From Humulus lupulus (lineage: Eukaryota > Streptophyta > Magnoliopsida > Rosales > Cannabaceae), in NCBI RefSeq assembly GCF_963169125.1, contig NC_084794.1, forward strand, positions 117,342,358-117,406,357: a stretch of DNA of 64,000 nt, in the 5' to 3' direction. Below the pieces are notes generated by a model, which worked only from the letters and a program-made list of their open reading frames with translations, was not told where the DNA came from and ran no database searches. Of this stretch, positions 53,314-64,000 are shown piece after piece. The stretch's first letter is position 1. Every line of letters starts with the position of its first letter. Both the position numbers and the translations under genes were made by a program.

Positions 53314-54235
53314 CTCAATATTCGACTAAAAATATGAGACTGCATTCTTGCAATTATAGACATTTATTTATTGAGTACTTTTTTAATATAAAAAGCGTCC
53401 ATCGATTTAATCATTATATACAATTCAATCATCTATTAATGATTTATAACTAAAGTAGGGATAAGATATTGTTTTACCTCTTTAATTATTTTTTATTTCC
53501 TTAAGAACCATTAACTTTACTAGTGAAAGTTAATTCATAAACAATTTTATGAATTTGATCTCAATAACCTTTCAGTTCCAAAAGCTAACCCTTAAGAGAA
53601 CCATTATTCAATGCATCTCGGAAATGTATAGATTATATATATGTACATTATGCCATCAGCCATTTACATCAATGAGTTCCCAAAACAAAGGATTTCAACT
53701 TGATCATTTTGACAAACCATAACGAGTGAATCCAAGAACTCAAAGGACATAAACATGAGTTCATAATAACTTTAGGATGAAGATCAATTTATATATGATC
53801 ATCTTATTGATCAGTTTAATTAATACTTATAAAACAAATAGTATTTAGTTAAGTATTAATAACATATCGGGTCGAGTTCATGTATAACCACATTATACAA
53901 AGTACATCCACTAAGATGTCTTACTACATCAGTAATCTGGATCTAGATTATATGTATTCATAATACTAGTGAACCGTACTTACAGTATTTAATCCAAAGA
54001 TTCCATATAGCTTTGTTTTACTGTGAACTATTTAAATTTGCTCCCTACAATTTTAATCATCTCATACCAATACGAGATTGTAGTCACACTAACGAATTTG
54101 AGAATTTTCTAATATTCATATAATATTATTCAAATAATAATAATAAACAATCAATACATGCAAAATTTCATCTTAATTATTTAGTTTATAAAACATTGTC
54201 TAACACATATGCTTTCAAGAGCACAATTCCTAACA
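53314..54235. repeat. Cop3 relic, right piece (old copia LTR)
   Basis: Diverged, collinear match to the Cop1 LTR (for example GACTGCATTCTTGCAATTATAG against GACTCGGAATTGCACTCTTGAATTCATAG, and GGTTAACTTT/ATGAGTTCCCAA-type blocks), ending GCACAATTCCTAACA near 54235. It is probably an old solo LTR or LTR remnant. The left end is beyond Tat1b and off the window. Confidence 0.55.
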
Positions 54236-56494
54236 CCCTTATTGTCTATATGTTGCTTGTTTGTCGCCTTCGTTGGGTCATCGAGTGTCAATTGTCTTTA
54301 TTGTATGTTTTTGTATTGTGTGGATGCATCCATGGGATGTCTTGCTTTGTGTTTGTTCATACTTCGTTATTGCTCATTGCATGTACGAGACGTGTTTATA
54401 GCTAACCAATGAGTTTGTTTGCCTTTAGGCGTGAGTTTTAGGGTAACTTGTTATCTTGGAGTACTAGCAAGTGTCGCACGTTACGCCTACTTAGAGAGCC
54501 TAAATAGCCGACCTATGACACCCGACACCCTATAATGCTATTGGTGGGACCCGGTACTAAATCAAAACAATAACCATATATGGTGTCTTAGCAATACTCA
54601 TAATTATTAGAGAAATACCAAATAGTACCCTAAGGTTCTCAGCGCCCTATAATGCTATTAGTGGAACCTGAAACTAAATTACACCTATAATGATATGTCT
54701 TATTCTAGAAAGTATGTGTCTTATAGGAATGCTCTATTAATTAGCCTCAAACCAATTAAAAGCAAGCCTTATTGATTGATATAATAGAGAATGACAGCTC
54801 ATGCCTGCGGCAAGCAAGACTGGTTGCTGCGGTATGAGCCTTATTAGATCTTAAAACTCTTGATATAATCACTAAGTAATTAAGGCTGCAACAATGACAA
54901 TCTAGTGCCACGGCGATGATTGAGGAAGACCAAGACCTGGTGTCGTATCGAAAAGTTAATTACTTGGCAGGCACCACGGTGAGTGCCTAAATTAACCTCC
55001 AAATTCCAATCCTAATTCCAATCTAAAACGAAATGCATCTCAAAACCTTCTAAACTCGACGGTTGCAACAGTAAGTGGTCAAAAGTCGAAACAAAATAGT
55101 TGATCTTCAAATTTTCATTTTGAAACTAATTAACTAATCCTATGTTTATATAGAAATTTAATGAATCAATGTTTGAATTATTTGGTGTTACAAGGGGTAC
55201 ATAAAAGTGTATAAGACTTTTGTCAAAAAAAAAATAACAATAATAAAAAACAGTGGATCAAGACTTGTTAAACAAATCGTAACACAAGTATCACTAGATC
55301 GCAGTTTGATATTAATAGTTTGAATTTATATTGTCCTATAGCTAAATTAAAGCACTTTAGCATATGTTCTGATAAGGATCGTCTCCATCAATTTCATTTA
55401 TCTAGGCCATCTCTAACCCTACGAGTGCGAAATGACGCCCTCCAAACTAGAATAAAATTCCGACTTTTTTTATCACACTATATTGAAGTTGAATGTTATT
55501 GACCCAAATTTATGTTGTGTCATCTTATTTATATATATAACTAGAAAACATAAGTGTCATTCGCACAATTTTTTGTAATAATTTAAAAATATGTATTTTA
55601 AATTTTTTAGAGAGATTTTATGATAGGGATCATTTCACCATATTCGTACAACATGCTCATTATATGAACACGTGGGATGTCTTGTATAAAAAATTTCAAT
55701 TATATATAAAAAAAATTATATTTTGTGGAAATGTTACTTTGGCCAATTATCCGTTGGATATTTTATTTTTTAAAATGAATAATTTTAGATTTGTGTTTTG
55801 TGAAAAAAATTAAAAATAGGAATAGATAGAATGATTATTTGAGTCCTATATTTTGGCAAATTACTCGTTTGAACTCTTATTTTTTAAAATTAAATTTTAG
55901 ACCCTGTATTTTATCAAAAGGTTAAAAATTCTTTATAAAAAAATCTAAATTATATACATAATTTATGTTTTGTGTAAGAGTTTACACCAATTTTAAATCA
56001 TGTATTTTAGTTGATCACCCATTTGGACCTTTTATTTTTAAAAATTAGCTTTGGATCTCGTATTTTGTCCAAAGGTTAAAAAAAGTTTTAATTGTTTTAA
56101 ATTAATCAATTAAATGTATATATTGATGATAATAAGTCATTTTTCTAAAATTTCTTAATGATATATTAAATTCAAGTCTACTTTACCAATGTATTTCAAC
56201 TCTATTTATAGTGAAGTACGAAAATTTTCACTATTGAGAAAAATTATTACAAGTGAGAAGATTTTTTTTGGAGAATTAGAATCTAAGTCTACTTTACTAA
56301 TGTATTTCAACTCTATTTATAGTGAAACATAAAAGTAAATTTTGTAATTTGTAGGATAAGATATTGTAAATATCTTCTCATTTGTTACTATATAATAATC
56401 AATTAAATTCAGTATACAAAAAAATATATTTGAATTTAAGTTACATTAAACAAAATAACATTCTGTGATATATATTTTCTAATGTGTATTATTA
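54236..56494. other. AT-rich intergenic stretch with short duplications
   Basis: No gene recognised. It contains a direct repeat CCCTATAATGCTATTRGTGG (about 54528-54590 and 54645-54712). Three diverged copies of a TTTGGCCAATTA...TTTTATTTTTTAAAA block lie near 55735, 55850 and 56005. A TCTACTTTACYAATGTATTTCAACTC direct repeat lies near 56177 and 56285. The frames at 54196-54412 and 55320-55502 match nothing I know. Confidence 0.6.
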
Positions 56495-56602
56495 TTGTTA
56501 TTAGGGATATTTGTGGCAAAAATACACAATGTTTACAGATGTAACATTTAAATACCCAAACATTTTTTTACGAGAAAAGTACCCAAAGTTGCTAAAATGT
56601 AG

Positions 56603-56705
56603 TCGTGGGACCAAATTGGGGGACCTCGATCTCCTTCCCTTTGTTGGACTGCTGGGATGACGAGCCGGCCGCACTTTTCTTGGACAAGTTCTTTTTGGGT
56701 CCCAT
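56603..56705 (-). pseudogene. Tat2b antisense gene, first-exon stub
   Basis: MGPKKNLSKKSAAGSSSQQS from ATG 56705, matching the Tat2 start MGPKKHALKKTAGSSSSQQS, then GKEIEVPQFGPT and truncation. Upstream, a leader intron 56714-57253 (CTGTAAGTTCC donor, TTCGCTAG acceptor) and a clear TATA box ACGTATATATAAGG (57461-57474, minus) give the best-preserved promoter of this gene type in the window. Confidence 0.75.
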
Positions 56706-57739
56706 CGGATTGCCTAGCGAACAAGAATGAGGAAAAGCTTAATAGGCGATCTAAAAAGTAAGAAAAAAAAAGAGCGCGAGAAGAAGCGATTTTCATACAC
56801 GGGCTAAGGTAACCTCAGCCCATGGTGTGTGAAGCCACGCGTTGCCATAGTCACGCGCCCACGTTTCCAACAAATCCCTGATCTCCAGGGATCTTTATGT
56901 CAGGAGGGGCAGATTATTGCTTGCCTTGGAAGGGAAGTTTTGAGAGCAAAACCACCTAGGAAGCGTGACCCCTAAGCTACCCGGTTTTGCACCCCAAAAA
57001 CCCTCTCACCTTCCATATTCCAAATAGGCATTTCCTAAATTTACCCAAAAAATAACCCAGAAAGTTACCCAAAAGTCCCCTAGTTATGAACATCACATTC
57101 CTAGATGTGTTTCTAAGTGTAATAAATATGCCTAGAATTGGAACCTACGCGCCAAAGACCAGCCAGAAACAACATATTGTTTACGACTAAGAAATAAATT
57201 TGCCTATCAAAGAAACAAGGAAATCGAAACATGTAAACGGACAAGGAACTTACAGTGTATTTTTCCGAGTGAAAGTTGTAGAAAGCGTAAGGGTAGGAGT
57301 CCTGGTTGAATCCTTAAAGTTCGACTTCTGAGAGACTCTTGTGGCGAGAACGTGGGGATCTCTGGGATTATGACCGAAAGAAGAAGAACTTCTGAAACTC
57401 AAAATGAGAAAATGAGGAAAAAATTTCAAGCGAAGAGTGACCAGTACTGAAGATTGCCCACCTTATATATACGTAAGAGACATGAGGAAGCAAGGACCGT
57501 CCGATCAAATTAATGCGAGATACAAGGGTCATAACTCGGGAGGTGAAACGACAGCACAAAGGTGCCTAGGCCATTTAATGAAATTCTCGAAATTCGAACA
57601 GTCGCCAACCACGGCATTCCACGTGTCTGGTACCAATGTAGTGGGCAGGACATGAAGAGTCGAAAGGGAAGTTTAAAAGGCCCCGCTGTGAAGATCAGAG
57701 GTGACGTCATAAATCACGAGCAAGGGCTTGGGGGGCAAA

Positions 57740-58510
57740 TGTACGCCCTGAATATCCGCACACTTCGGCGAGCTAGAAAATGGCCTAACTCGATCTACCA
57801 CGTGTCAACCGTCCATCGGAGTTGTTTGTTACCATCCCCTAATTTAACCAGCCCGAGCTGGTTAATCATTTAGCTATTCCTTGGAGGCATTGTGTCGACA
57901 TGGTGAGAGCCACGAGCTAGCATCACCTTAAGCTCGTAGTGCATCAGAGGCCTGACACCCCTGAATCCTTGTAAAGTCAACCACGCAATATAAACGTGCA
58001 TATCCCAAACGTCACGTGTCTATTCTATTCTTGAATTCTCGAACACGCAGTATAAACGTGCGTGTTTAGACGTTCCATGCCTGATTTGGGCCATGTGGCC
58101 CATTATCCATCCTTACCTATTGATTAGACCACACTTCACTGCAAGGTTTAGGAATTAATCATCGATGTCACATAAATGATTTGATGGATGAAGAGGTCAC
58201 GGGATGACCTCAATACCTACTCAGAGATCAATCTCCTATAAATACTGAAACCCTGGATAGTGCAAGGGGTTGGCTTATTCTTGTAAAACAAACACTTTGT
58301 AAGAAATAGTGAGGAGATATCAATAATATCGACTGGTGGACTAAGGGGATTTTAACCTCCGAACCACCTAAAAAATGAGTGATTATTGTTTCCTTGCAAT
58401 TAATTCTCACATCCTAGAATACTATCATTTTCATATTACAGTTTATCAATCAGCACTAATCCATCCTATTTATTCGTATAATTATTTGTTGGCGAAAAAC
58501 CGCGTCAACA
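57740..58510 (+). repeat. Tat2b LTR
   Basis: 771 bp, TGTACGCCC to CGCGTCAACA, same ends as the Tat2 LTRs and partly similar inside (AACGTGCATAT, CACGTGTCT, CCTATAAATACTG). Confidence 0.9.
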
Positions 58511-59081
58511 GTAGCATTTAAATACCCAAACTTTTTGTTCGTGGCAAAAATACTCAAAGTCGCTAAAATGTTACACCTTTACTACCGAATAGTTAAAAAA
58601 ATTGTTAAGAGAAATGTATTTTAAGTTATTAAAAATATATAAAAATATAAAAAATGAAACTAAATTAATTCTAAAATAAAAAAAATAGTTTATTTAATGA
58701 AAAAAATATTTTTGATTGAAAATAGTTAAAAGAAAAACCAATAACTAAAAAACTATCAAAAGAGAAACAAATTTATTATAAAACGTTAATATAATAAAAA
58801 AAAAATATTTACTATTTTCATTAAACAAAATCATTCTATAATTTTAGAATTAATTTAGACAATTTTTTTATATTTTTATATAATTTTTTAATTATTTGGG
58901 TAGTAAAGGTGTAACGTTTTAGTAACTTTTGATATTTTTGCTGCCAAAAAATAAATTTGGGTATTTAAATGCTACATTTTAGCAGCTTTGGGTACTTTTT
59001 CTATTAAAAAAATGTTTGAGTATTTAAATGTTACATTTAGTAAACATTGTGTATTTTTGCCACAGATATCCCTTGTTATTA

Positions 59082-60119
59082 TTATTATTGTTACTATTAT
59101 TAAGAAAATAGATAGATAAATTAATTAATATTATATTATTTATATAAGATATATATTATAATTTATGTTAACATCTATCATTTAGATTAATTAATTAGTT
59201 TTTTAACATATACTATTATTAATATTATTATTGAGAAAATCAATAGAGAAATCAATTAATTAATATTATATTATTTATATATGAGATATATATTATTAAT
59301 TTATGTTAATATCTCTTATTTAGATTTATTATTTAATTTATTATCGTTATAAAAAATATAAGAAAATAAATAGAGTAGTTTGTAGAGATTTTAATTTGAT
59401 TGGGCTCCCCTTTATATGGATATATATAGATAGATTAATAAAATAATATATAGAATATTCTAAAATAAATCTTAAATAATTAACATTTAAGCCGAAATTA
59501 TTTGAATAACATAATATGTATTTAGAAGTAATTATTTATGATAATTAAAATATCTCGAAATGGACTATATCCTATTAACCTATCAATGTATTTTCTTTAC
59601 CTAAAACGATTGACAACCAAGACATTAGCCCCTTCAGGCCTTCCACTTCAACACATTAATTCCAAAAATATAATAACTACAGAAAATTTAACAAATAAAT
59701 AAATCTTAGTACACAAAAATATTGAAGTCAATGCTTTTTGAACTGTTTATTGATCAACAATACAGAACATAAGTTTTCTCTCTGGCAATCAGCCTACCAT
59801 ATCAAGAATATTAATCAAAATTTAAAATCAAAAGAATACGGAGAATCAATACCTATTATCCTTTAAAGTATATATGATCATATATATATATATATATAAT
59901 ACGTAATAGCATTGAATTTGTAAAATAATCTCTTGACATATGTCTATATAGATCATAGATCAAGGTGGTAATCGTACATTAACTCAACATAATTGACCTA
60001 TAATATAGAGTATTTTTTGAAAATCATAGACAAAAAATGGTATTCATATAACACTTTTTCTTCTTCTTCTTCTATCACTCAAAGCATCTAACTATATATA
60101 TAGTATGCATTGAATAAAT
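59082..60119. repeat. AT-rich spacer with about 100-120-bp duplication and microsatellites
   Basis: A roughly 100-bp segment (about 59103-59200) is repeated at about 59228-59335, with shared ATTAATTAATATTATATTAT and TTTAGATT blocks. An (AT)n tract is near 59879-59900 and a CTT run near 60058-60073. No gene seen. Confidence 0.65.
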
Positions 60120-60655
60120 TGTTGTAACTAAATTGTTCTTCAATTATATCACTTTTTAGAAGATACTATATTATGCTTTGTTAATATTTGTATTAAAGTT
60201 TCATGTAATTGTGATTTGTGAAATGTAGACGGAAGTTTAATATCTGCTTCATTATTTACCACGGTTTGTAGGGAAGTGAAAGATATACAACATGAAAAGT
60301 CAATAATAATAAGAATAATAAAAAGACATAATATACATCTATATACACAACTTGTATCTAAATAGTCAATAAAACAAACAACTCATTTTAGGCATATGAG
60401 TTTTAAGAAGAAGAGAAAGCAAACTCCATATGTATAACTGATAAAATGAGGCTCTCCTTTTTATTGATTCAATCGTCATATATATATAAAAGAGGCAAAA
60501 TAAGAATTGCCTAAAAAATGCCTCATGATGAACGACAACAGTTTGGGAAACAAAGACATATATAGGAAATAGTTTCTTATTATAAAACAATCACCCATAT
60601 ATTCTATCCTACAATCAGGGAAAAAAATATCACACCATATCACATAATCGTAACA

Positions 60656-62440
60656 CCCCCCTCAAGAAGAAAATCAAATTGCTTCTTTCCTAAAGTCTTG
60701 GTAAAAATGTTCGCCAATTGAATCGTCGTCGGTACATAAGATGGAGCAATAAGACCTTCCTGGATGGCGTCTCGCACGAAATGGCAGTCAACTTCAATAT
60801 GCTTTGTGCGTTCATGAAATACTAGATTCTACGCAATATGCAATGTAGACTGACTATCACAAAATAGAGGAATCGCCTTTGGATGATGGATCCCCAAACT
60901 CAAAAGTAGACCCTTCAACCATTTAAGTTCACAAGTAATAGAAGCCATAGAACGATATTCGGCCTCGGCGGAAGAGCGAGCTACAATATGTTGCTTCTTA
61001 GTTTTCCATGAAATTGGCGAATTCCCCAAAAACACAAACCAGCCAGAGAGAGACCGCCTAGTAAGAGGGCAGGCTGCCCAATCTGAGTCACACCAACCTG
61101 TCAAAGACAACTCACTATCTGAGCGCAATCAAATGCCTTGACCCAGAGATTGTTTTAAATAGCAAACAACTCGTAATGCAGCATCCCAATGTTCCTGTCT
61201 TGGTGCATGCATAAATTGTGACAAGATATGAACTGAGTATGCCAAGTCAGGACGGGTAATCGCCAAATAAATAAGACGCCCAAGCAAACGTCTATAAGGC
61301 TCAGGATCTGAAAGAAAAGACCCTGTGGCACGCGCCAACTAATGATTTTGTTCGATTGGGAATGAAGCTGGCTTTGAGCCCAACAATCCAACCTCTGAAA
61401 TAATATCAAGAGCATATTTCCTTTGACATAAGAACAACCCTGAGCAGTTTCTAGCCACTTCAATGCCAAGAAAATAATTAAGGACACCAAGATCCTTCAT
61501 CTAAAAACATTTGCTCAAATAGGCTTTAAAACCCGTCACTGCAACGGAATCATTACTAGATATTACCAAATCATCAACATACACTAGTACATTAATCTGT
61601 ACAAGCCCTTTAGTGTAGGTAAATAGAGAATAATCAGAATAGGATTGAAGAAAATCATATCCCTTTAAAGCTATCGCGAGTTTGGCAAACCAACATCGAG
61701 GTGCATGTCTCAAACCATACAATGACTTACGCAAGCGACAAACAAAATTGGAATCGGTAGAGCTAAAACCTGGAGGAAGTTTCATATACACTTCCTTGTC
61801 TAAATCACCATGAAGGAAAGCATTATGTACATCCATCTGATGTAACTCCCAATTCTTCAATGCGGCAACAGCTAGAAAAGCTCGAACTGTCACCATTTTT
61901 TCTACAGGACCGAATGTCTCATTATAATCAATTCCTTCAACTTGATGATTGCCAAGAACAACTAATCTGGCCTTTAATCTCTCAATGCTACCATCTGAGT
62001 TGTACTTAATTTTGTACACCCATTTACTTCCCAGAGCTTTCTTGCCAGGAGGTAGTGTTTCCGTAGTCTAAGTGCCATTATCTTCGAAAGCACGAATTTC
62101 TTTTTACATGGTAGTACACCAGCCGACATCTTTTCCAGCCTCCTTAAAGGATCGTGGCTCAACACCTGCAGTTACAGCTGCAAGAAAATTTTGGTGTTTC
62201 TCTGTAAATTTGTCACAACTAACATAATGTGCTATAGGAAAAGGCGTACCTGAGGGAGTGTGATATTGCAGATCAAGATGAGCAAGAGATGGACTTTTCT
62301 TGATAACTGTATGTGTCACGAAGTCTCGTAATTTTACCGAGGGAAACTTTTCCTGAAGCCCGCGGCCCAAGTTTACCTCCCCCGAGCCAACGATAGCTTC
62401 ATCAACCCCCTCGCCATTCATGGAGGAAGTTGCCACAGAT
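60656..62440 (-). pseudogene. Cop2 reverse transcriptase and RNase H
   Basis: RT in 62019-61501: RLKARLVVLGNHQVEGIDY, LHQMDVHNAFLHGDLDKEVYMKLP, LYGLRHAPRCWF, catalytic VYVDDLVISSND. A stop near 61500 precedes LGIEVARN-type sequence. RNase H in 61338-60829 (RLIYLAITRPDLAYSV, WCDSDWAACPLTRRS, ARSSAEAEYRSMA, FCDSQSTLHIA), with stops near 61330, 61129 and 60829. It continues (FHERTKHIEVDCHFVRDAI) to the 3' end, where KKQFDFLLEGG is encoded over the polypurine tract, so the reading frame runs into the LTR. Upstream 62436-62104 is the integrase-RT linker. Confidence 0.9.
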
Positions 62441-63900
62441 GAAACATCCCGAGCATTTGAAGATCACTCAGACGTTGGGGATGGCGTCTCAGTAGCTCGA
62501 GACGTGGTACTTATTGAGGACGAGATTGTTGGAGGAGCAACAATGACATCTTCAGGAATCTCCATATCTATAACCTCTTCAGTATAAGGAACATCACAGT
62601 CAAGAGTACGAGCATCATTTTTTATTTCATTATTCAAAAAAGGAAAGACATTTTCATAGAACTTCACATCCCTTGACACAAAAAATTCCTTTTTTTCAAG
62701 GTCAAATAAAGCCCATCCCTTCTTACCAAACAGATATCCCACGAAGACACATTTACGACTTCGACTAGCAAACTTGTCACCCTTAGCTCGTTAACTATGG
62801 GAAAAGGCTAAACAACCAACAATACGTAATTCACTGAAAGAAGGTGCACAACCAAACAAGATTTCATAAGGAGTCCTATTGAGAAGAACACTAGATGGAG
62901 TCCGATTTATTAAGTGAGCAGCGGCCAAAACACATTCCCCCCAAAAATAAATTGGCAAGCCTCCTTGAAAGCGCAATGCTCGAGCAGCATTCAAAATATG
63001 TTTATGTTTCCTTTCAACTCTTCCATTTTGTTGAGGGGTTCCCACACAAGAAGTGTGAAATATAATGTCATTTGCCAAAAAATAATCTTTCATGCAATGA
63101 AATTCTGTTCCATTGTCACTACGTACAAGTTTCAACTTTTGAGAAAATTGACGTTCAACCATTGCAATAAAGGACATAAACATTGGAAAAACTTATCTTT
63201 TATCAATTAATAAATAAACCCAAACAGCACGAGAATACTCATCCACCAAAGTTAAAAAATAGCGTGCACCACAAGAAGAAAGTTCATCATACGGACCCCA
63301 CAAATCACAATGTATTAACTCAAAAATCTGAGTTGATTTATTCTCACTTAAAGGAAAACTACTTCTAGGATGCTTAGCACGATGACAAACTTCACACCCT
63401 TTATCTAAATGACCCCTAGAATTATGTAAAAAAGGAAGCAACTTCACTACTTTCTCGGAAGGATGACCCAATCGATTATGCCATAGCTCCAAGGACTTCG
63501 AACTAGCAATGGAAATCGCTTGCAGCTTGAATCCTTGTCGTAGGTAATAAAGTCCATCTCGTCTCTCACCCGTTCCAATCACCTCCCTCGAACGTGGGTC
63601 CTGTATAACACACAAGTTAGAATTAAATTGGACAAAGCAATTTAAATCATCATTTAGTTGAGACACCAAAATTAAATTGCAGTGTAATTTAGGAACAAAA
63701 AGAACATTCTGGAGCACTATTGTGTCTGTGAGTCTCACAACACCCTCCTTAGTAGCAATCACTGTTTAACCATCCGGAAGACCCACGGGACATGGACAAA
63801 CCACTTTAATATTCAACAAACAAGATTCATCACCAGTAACATGATGCAAGCAGTCGGTATCAATTATCCAAGCATCCATTCCCAACTTACCATGCAATCA
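62440..63900 (-). pseudogene. Cop2 protease remnant and integrase
   Basis: Near 63860 the sequence reads AWIIDTDCLHHVTG, where the family has a D-T-G type active site; the third residue is Asp here. After a stop near 63764, the 63762-63193 frame has the GAG-pre-integrase finger (LWHNRLGHPS...CEVCHRAKH) and HCDLWGPY (first Asp). A stop near 63192 leads into 63183-62791 with VRSDNGTEF (second Asp) and GRVERKHKHIL (Glu), then HLINRTPSSVL and FGCAPSFSELR. A stop near 62790 precedes VGYLFGKKGWALFDLEKKEFFVSRDV. The catalytic triad is intact; the copy is inactivated by at least three stops. Confidence 0.9.
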
Positions 63901-64000
63901 GTTAGATGAAGTAGAAGAAGAACCAAATGCGGTTGATAATGCTTCGACGGTGAAACCCGGAAGAGATGGCGCAATAGGAGCGGGATTGGGCGTTGGAAGA
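63901..64000 (-). pseudogene. Cop2 gag-protease junction, partial
   Basis: The minus strand reads APSLPGFTVEALSTAFGSSS and then a stop near 63900 before LHGKLGMDAW. This is a low-complexity linker between Gag and protease, cut by the window edge. Confidence 0.6.

Larger units (their letters stand above)
56603..58510 (+). mobile_element. Tat2b, truncated Tat2-like element
   Basis: Contains only the start of the antisense gene (minus), its leader intron and promoter, a polypurine tract CTTGGGGGGCAAA (57727-57739) and one LTR (57740-58510). GTAG occurs at both edges (56599-56602 and 58511-58514), a possible remnant of the target duplication. The 5' LTR, gag, pol and most of the antisense gene are missing. 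Confidence 0.8.
56504..59072. mobile_element. Mutator-like foldback element (non-autonomous), interrupted by Tat2b
   Basis: Long terminal inverted repeats start GGGATATTTGTGGCAAAAATACAC (left) and end GTGTATTTTTGCCACAGATATCCC (right). The left arm (56504-56602, then about 58515-58700) pairs with the right arm (about 58815-59072). A 9-bp direct repeat TTGTTATTA flanks it (56495-56503 and 59073-59081), the size typical of Mutator elements. Without Tat2b it is about 660 bp and has no coding capacity. Confidence 0.78.
60120..64000 (-). mobile_element. Cop2, Ty1/copia element (runs off the right edge)
   Basis: Minus-strand copia element. The 3' LTR ends on the plus strand at CGTAACA (60655), next to a polypurine tract CTTGAGGGGGG (minus, 60656-60666). 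The outer LTR boundary is uncertain: TGTTGTAAC near 60120 or TGTTAATA near 60179 are candidates. Gag and the 5' LTR lie beyond 64000. Motifs resemble the Ale/Retrofit clade. Confidence 0.85.

Noticed and set aside
54196..54412. Two overlapping 67-69-aa Cys-rich frames
   Set aside because: No start context, homology or promoter, and the frame begins inside the Cop3 LTR end.
1..64000. Possible host gene, resistance gene, CRISPR array or bacterial operon
   Set aside because: Every long frame maps to a retroelement domain or its complement, and repeats are LTRs, tandem arrays or inverted repeats without regular spacer structure.

Overview
The window is plant nuclear DNA made almost wholly of nested LTR retrotransposons, as in the heterochromatin of a large eudicot genome. 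The evidence is Tat-lineage Ty3/gypsy elements with two RNase H domains, a chromodomain gypsy element, Ty1/copia elements, a plant L1-type LINE and a Mutator-like foldback element. I see no host gene, tRNA, rRNA or CRISPR array. The species cannot be fixed from sequence alone. Nearly every transposon reading frame carries stops or frameshifts.

Labels used here: Tat1, Tat2, Tat3 = Ty3/gypsy elements of Tat (Retand/Grande-like) type; Tat1b and Tat2b = fragments related to Tat1 and Tat2; Chr1 = chromodomain gypsy (Tekay/Del-like); Cop1, Cop2 = Ty1/copia elements; Cop3 = old copia LTR relic.

Layout. Tat1 (+) enters from the left (integrase 1-1212) and carries an antisense gene near its 3' end. 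That gene is split by Chr1 (-, 2757-35156, TSD TGTTG/TGCTG). The left LTR of Chr1 holds a 5'-truncated LINE (3498-5346). The integrase zinc finger of Chr1 is split by Cop1 (-, 8056-30017, TSD CGTGG). The right LTR of Cop1 is split by Tat2 (+, 16032-28263, TSD GAAAC). After Chr1 the Tat1 antisense gene resumes (35157-36770), followed by the Tat1 3' LTR (37800-38422) and the 3' end of a related older element, Tat1b (LTR 38914-39538). All this lies in Cop3. A complete Tat3 (-, 39678-53313, TSD CTCAA, two 1484-bp LTRs) also sits in Cop3. Insertion order, oldest first, is Cop3, Tat1b, Tat1, Chr1, Cop1, Tat2.

From 54.2 to 60.1 kb lies AT-rich DNA with small duplications. It includes a Mutator-like foldback element (56504-59072, 9-bp TSD) with long inverted arms, invaded by a Tat2-like fragment (Tat2b). 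From about 60.1 kb to the right edge is a minus-strand copia element, Cop2, running off the window.

Most notable is the extra gene of the Tat elements. It lies antisense to gag-pol between pol and the 3' LTR. It has its own TATA-like promoter in three of the five copies, a leader intron and about three coding introns, and it recurs with the same architecture in Tat1, Tat2 and Tat3 plus two fragments. Each complete copy is bounded by two polypurine motifs of nearly the same sequence, one just after pol and the true one at the 3' LTR. The Tat3 LTRs carry an array of about 19 short hairpins whose unit order differs between the two LTRs. Several elements look non-autonomous: Chr1 has lost its whole reverse transcriptase in frame, and Cop1 has lost the Gag core, zinc knuckle and protease active site.
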